A DNA stretch of 7,553 nucleotides from Planctomycetota bacterium (GTDB lineage: Bacteria; Planctomycetota; Brocadiia; JAJRTI01), in contig JAJRTI010000262.1 of the NCBI GenBank assembly GCA_024278415.1, forward strand, positions 1-7,553. Direction: 5' to 3'. This document shows positions 6,358 to 7,553 of this stretch, piece by piece. Position 1 is the stretch's first letter. Every line of letters begins with the position of its first letter. The position numbers and the translations under genes were made by a program. The notes beneath the pieces are model-generated. The model was not told where the DNA came from. It searched no databases and worked only from the letters and a program-made list of their open reading frames with translations.

Positions 6358-6386
6358 TTGTCGCTGCTTCTCAATCTGTGGATGAT
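6358..6386 (+). promoter_or_regulatory. Weak candidate promoter for the MntA/HepT pair
   Basis: TTGTCG (6358-6363), 17 nt, GATGAT (6381-6386), each 4/6 to consensus. An alternative is TTGACG at 6401-6406 with a poor -10 (TGACAT, 6424-6429). One of these may serve the pair, since it lies 167 nt after the operon; the evidence is only sequence similarity. Confidence 0.25.
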
Positions 6387-6449
6387 CTTGCGCCCCGAAA
6401 TTGACGCCCGCGCGAGGGGTTGGTGACATGACGCGCAGAGGAGAGGGGC

Positions 6450-7088
6450 ATGCGAACGCTTGACGAATTCGGTCTAAAACAGGTACCTGAACTGCGCCAA
6501 CTTATGGCGCAGCACCGCGTTCGCTTCGCCTACTTGTTTGGATCGCGAGCCGAGGGCGACGCGGACATCGCCTGCTGCTTCGACGGGGGAGATCCAACCG
6601 AGCGATTCGAGCGGGCCTCCGCGATCCAACGGGCCATCCAGAAACACCAAGACGTGGACGTCGACGTCGTCTCGCTCAACGACGCCACCCCGGTCCTGCG
6701 CTTCGAGGCCATGCGCCCCAACTGCCTAATCGCGCGCGACGACGAGTTCCGCATCGCGGAGGAGATGCGGTGGTTCCGGGAATACGAGGACTACCGCTAC
6801 TACCAGGAGCGCTACATGCAGATTCTGCGCGAGCAACTCGATGAGCGCCGGCAATGCTCAACCACAGCGTCGTGCAGGAACGGCGGGAAGAGATCCACCG
6901 CAGTTTGGCAGTCATGGAGGATCTGCGCGCCATTCCACGTGATGAGTTTGTCCGCGAGCCCAAGCATTACCTCCTTGCGGAGAGGTGTTTGCAGTTGGCC
7001 ATCGAGTGCATCACGGACATCTGCTACTACATCGCCGCGAAAGAGGGCTGGGGCAAGCCGCGGCATGGAACGGACGCAATCGCGCTGA
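6450..7088 (+). CDS. mntA: MntA-like nucleotidyltransferase antitoxin, probably damaged
   Basis: AGGAG six nt before ATG 6450 supports the start. Residues 1-130 match the minimal nucleotidyltransferase antitoxin of the MntA/HepT system, which adds AMP to its HEPN toxin partner. Seen: FAYLFGSRAEGDADIACCFDGG (residues 26-47), HQDVDVDVVSL with the third acidic position (D72), and EYEDYRYYQERYMQIL near the end. Family members carry GS-x(9-10)-DxD; here only four residues separate GS from D37-A-D39, as if about six codons, including one catalytic Asp, had been deleted in frame. From about residue 135 the frame departs from the family and runs through hepT in another frame to 7088; a TGA in the hepT frame at 6842-6844 is where the antitoxin would be expected to end. 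So a C-terminal frameshift or lost stop is likely and residues 136-212 are probably not genuine. Confidence 0.72.
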   Translation: MRTLDEFGLKQVPELRQLMAQHRVRFAYLFGSRAEGDADIACCFDGGDPTERFERASAIQRAIQKHQDVDVDVVSLNDATPVLRFEAMRPNCLIARDDEFRIAEEMRWFREYEDYRYYQERYMQILREQLDERRQCSTTASCRNGGKRSTAVWQSWRICAPFHVMSLSASPSITSLRRGVCSWPSSASRTSATTSPRKRAGASRGMERTQSR

Positions 7089-7228
7089 TGGGCGAGAAGC
7101 GCGCACTCGATGCCGAGTTCGCCGGCCGCATCGTGAGCATGGGCAACTTCCGCAACATCCTCGTGCACGCGTATCTCAACATCGACCGCGGTATTGTGCA
7201 TCGCAGGTATCAACGGAACTCAAGCTGA
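6854..7228 (+). CDS. hepT: HepT-like HEPN ribonuclease toxin, 124 aa
   Basis: A small helical HEPN protein. Seen: helical N terminus ERREEIHRSLAVMEDL, the central helix YLLAERCLQLAIECITDICYYI (40-60 region), and RNILVHAY (R100, H105, Y107), which is the RX4HXY motif. In studied HepT proteins R and H form the RNase site and the Tyr is the residue AMP-modified by MntA. ATG 6854 gives the family start but has no strong Shine-Dalgarno; it lies inside the mntA frame, as expected for coupled expression. The C terminus is short: after NIDRGIVHRR the sequence becomes YQRNSS, while the neighbouring frame reads STELK just downstream (about 7210-7224), the kind of sequence often following in relatives. 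A small indel near 7205-7213 may have shortened it. The key motif is intact, so toxicity cannot be excluded. Confidence 0.83.
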   Translation: MLNHSVVQERREEIHRSLAVMEDLRAIPRDEFVREPKHYLLAERCLQLAIECITDICYYIAAKEGWGKPRHGTDAIALMGEKRALDAEFAGRIVSMGNFRNILVHAYLNIDRGIVHRRYQRNSS

Positions 7229-7347
7229 ACATGCGGCCACATGAGGATGGCATTCGCGGTACGGCGAACACAAGGCCGGCGCAATGGCATTGACTCAGGG
7301 AACTCCGTCCGCAGGATCCACGATGCATTGGCCAGAGCAGACTCCGT

Positions 7348-7537
7348 GCCAGCTTTAGCTGGCCTTTCTGAGTGCCACCAGATTCATCTGGTGGTGAGCA
7401 TGGCAATCGACTCAACTCGATAAGGAGCCTGCTTCAGCAGGACTTTTCTTGCTGCTGCAAGCGAATCAAGAAGCCGCGCTAAAGCGCGCTCCAGCCAATG
7501 AAGCGAAGGCTTGCTGTCCACCACGTGAACGTGGTGG
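7348..7537. repeat. Hairpin array with constant TTYA/TRAA loops, mirror-symmetric about 7456
   Basis: 7229-7553 has no credible gene. Six hairpins: 7348-7363 (GCCAGC-TTTA-GCTGGC), 7375-7394 (CCACCAGA-TTCA-TCTGGTGG), 7428-7441 (CCTGC-TTCA-GCAGG), 7448-7461 (CTTGC-TGCT-GCAAG, the centre), 7475-7488 (CGCGC-TAAA-GCGCG) and 7518-7537 (CCACCACG-TGAA-CGTGGTGG). Hairpins two to six pair as mirror images about the centre: loops read TTCA on the left and TRAA on the right. On reading the right arm in reverse complement, the flanks also agree: AGCA after the large stem, GGAGC before and TTCTTG after the small stem. Stem bases differ but stay paired. 7229-7347 between hepT and the array shows nothing beyond a repeated ATGGCATT. 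The window ends inside or just after the array, so its extent is unknown. Confidence 0.85.
7428..7450 (+). terminator. Weak intrinsic-terminator candidate after hepT
   Basis: The stem CCTGC-TTCA-GCAGG is followed by ACTTTTCTT. The stem is only 5 bp and the T-tract is interrupted, so termination would be weak. The hairpin at 7348-7363 is followed by CTTTCT and could act the same way. Both fit the array better than a dedicated terminator. Confidence 0.25.
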
Positions 7538-7553
7538 CAAGGCAGAGGAGCCA

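Noticed and set aside
7241..7423. Small frames on both strands in the right-hand intergenic region
   Set aside because: They overlap the hairpin array and have no ribosome site or domain.

Overview
The window is GC-rich bacterial DNA, probably from a large environmental genome. It holds short operons separated by hairpin-rich non-coding repeats. No rRNA, tRNA or phylogenetic marker is present, so the lineage is uncertain. The repeat style, the secreted hypothetical protein and the UMF1 transporter would suit a planctomycete-like or related PVC-type bacterium, but this is a weak inference. TAG and TGA both serve as ordinary stop codons here.

Left part, minus strand (1-2050): a near-consensus sigma70-type promoter (TTGACA, 17 nt, TACAAT) drives a secreted hypothetical protein of 323 aa. 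Its stop overlaps the start of an 88-aa single-span membrane protein. After a 61-nt gap comes the N-terminal 228 codons of larC (nickel insertion into the lactate racemase pincer cofactor), cut by the window edge.

2085-2440 is a gene-free, nested inverted-repeat element. A 23-bp perfect terminal inverted repeat encloses six hairpins laid out nearly symmetrically. Next, on the minus strand, lies a small nitroreductase that is full length except for one in-frame TAG (2726-2728). It reads away from a probable divergent promoter region whose plus-strand side is followed by a 7-bp tandem repeat (GGTCATT type).

Middle, plus strand (3167-6282): a tight three-gene operon of nucleoside hydrolase-like protein, UMF1/Atg22-type MFS transporter (ATGA overlap) and sugar-phosphate isomerase/epimerase-like TIM barrel (21-nt gap, strong AGGAGG). 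The simplest reading is transport and breakdown of a nucleoside-like or sugar-like compound; the substrate is unknown.

Right part (6450-7228): an MntA/HepT (nucleotidyltransferase/HEPN) toxin-antitoxin pair. The HepT motif RX4HXY is intact. The MntA active site is shortened so that the usual GS-x(9-10)-DxD spacing is lost, and its frame runs on into hepT. The pair looks damaged or unusual. The window ends in a second hairpin array (7348-7537), roughly symmetric about 7456. Its stems differ between arms by paired, compensating changes while loops and flanks are kept. The two hairpin elements are the least explained structures in the window.
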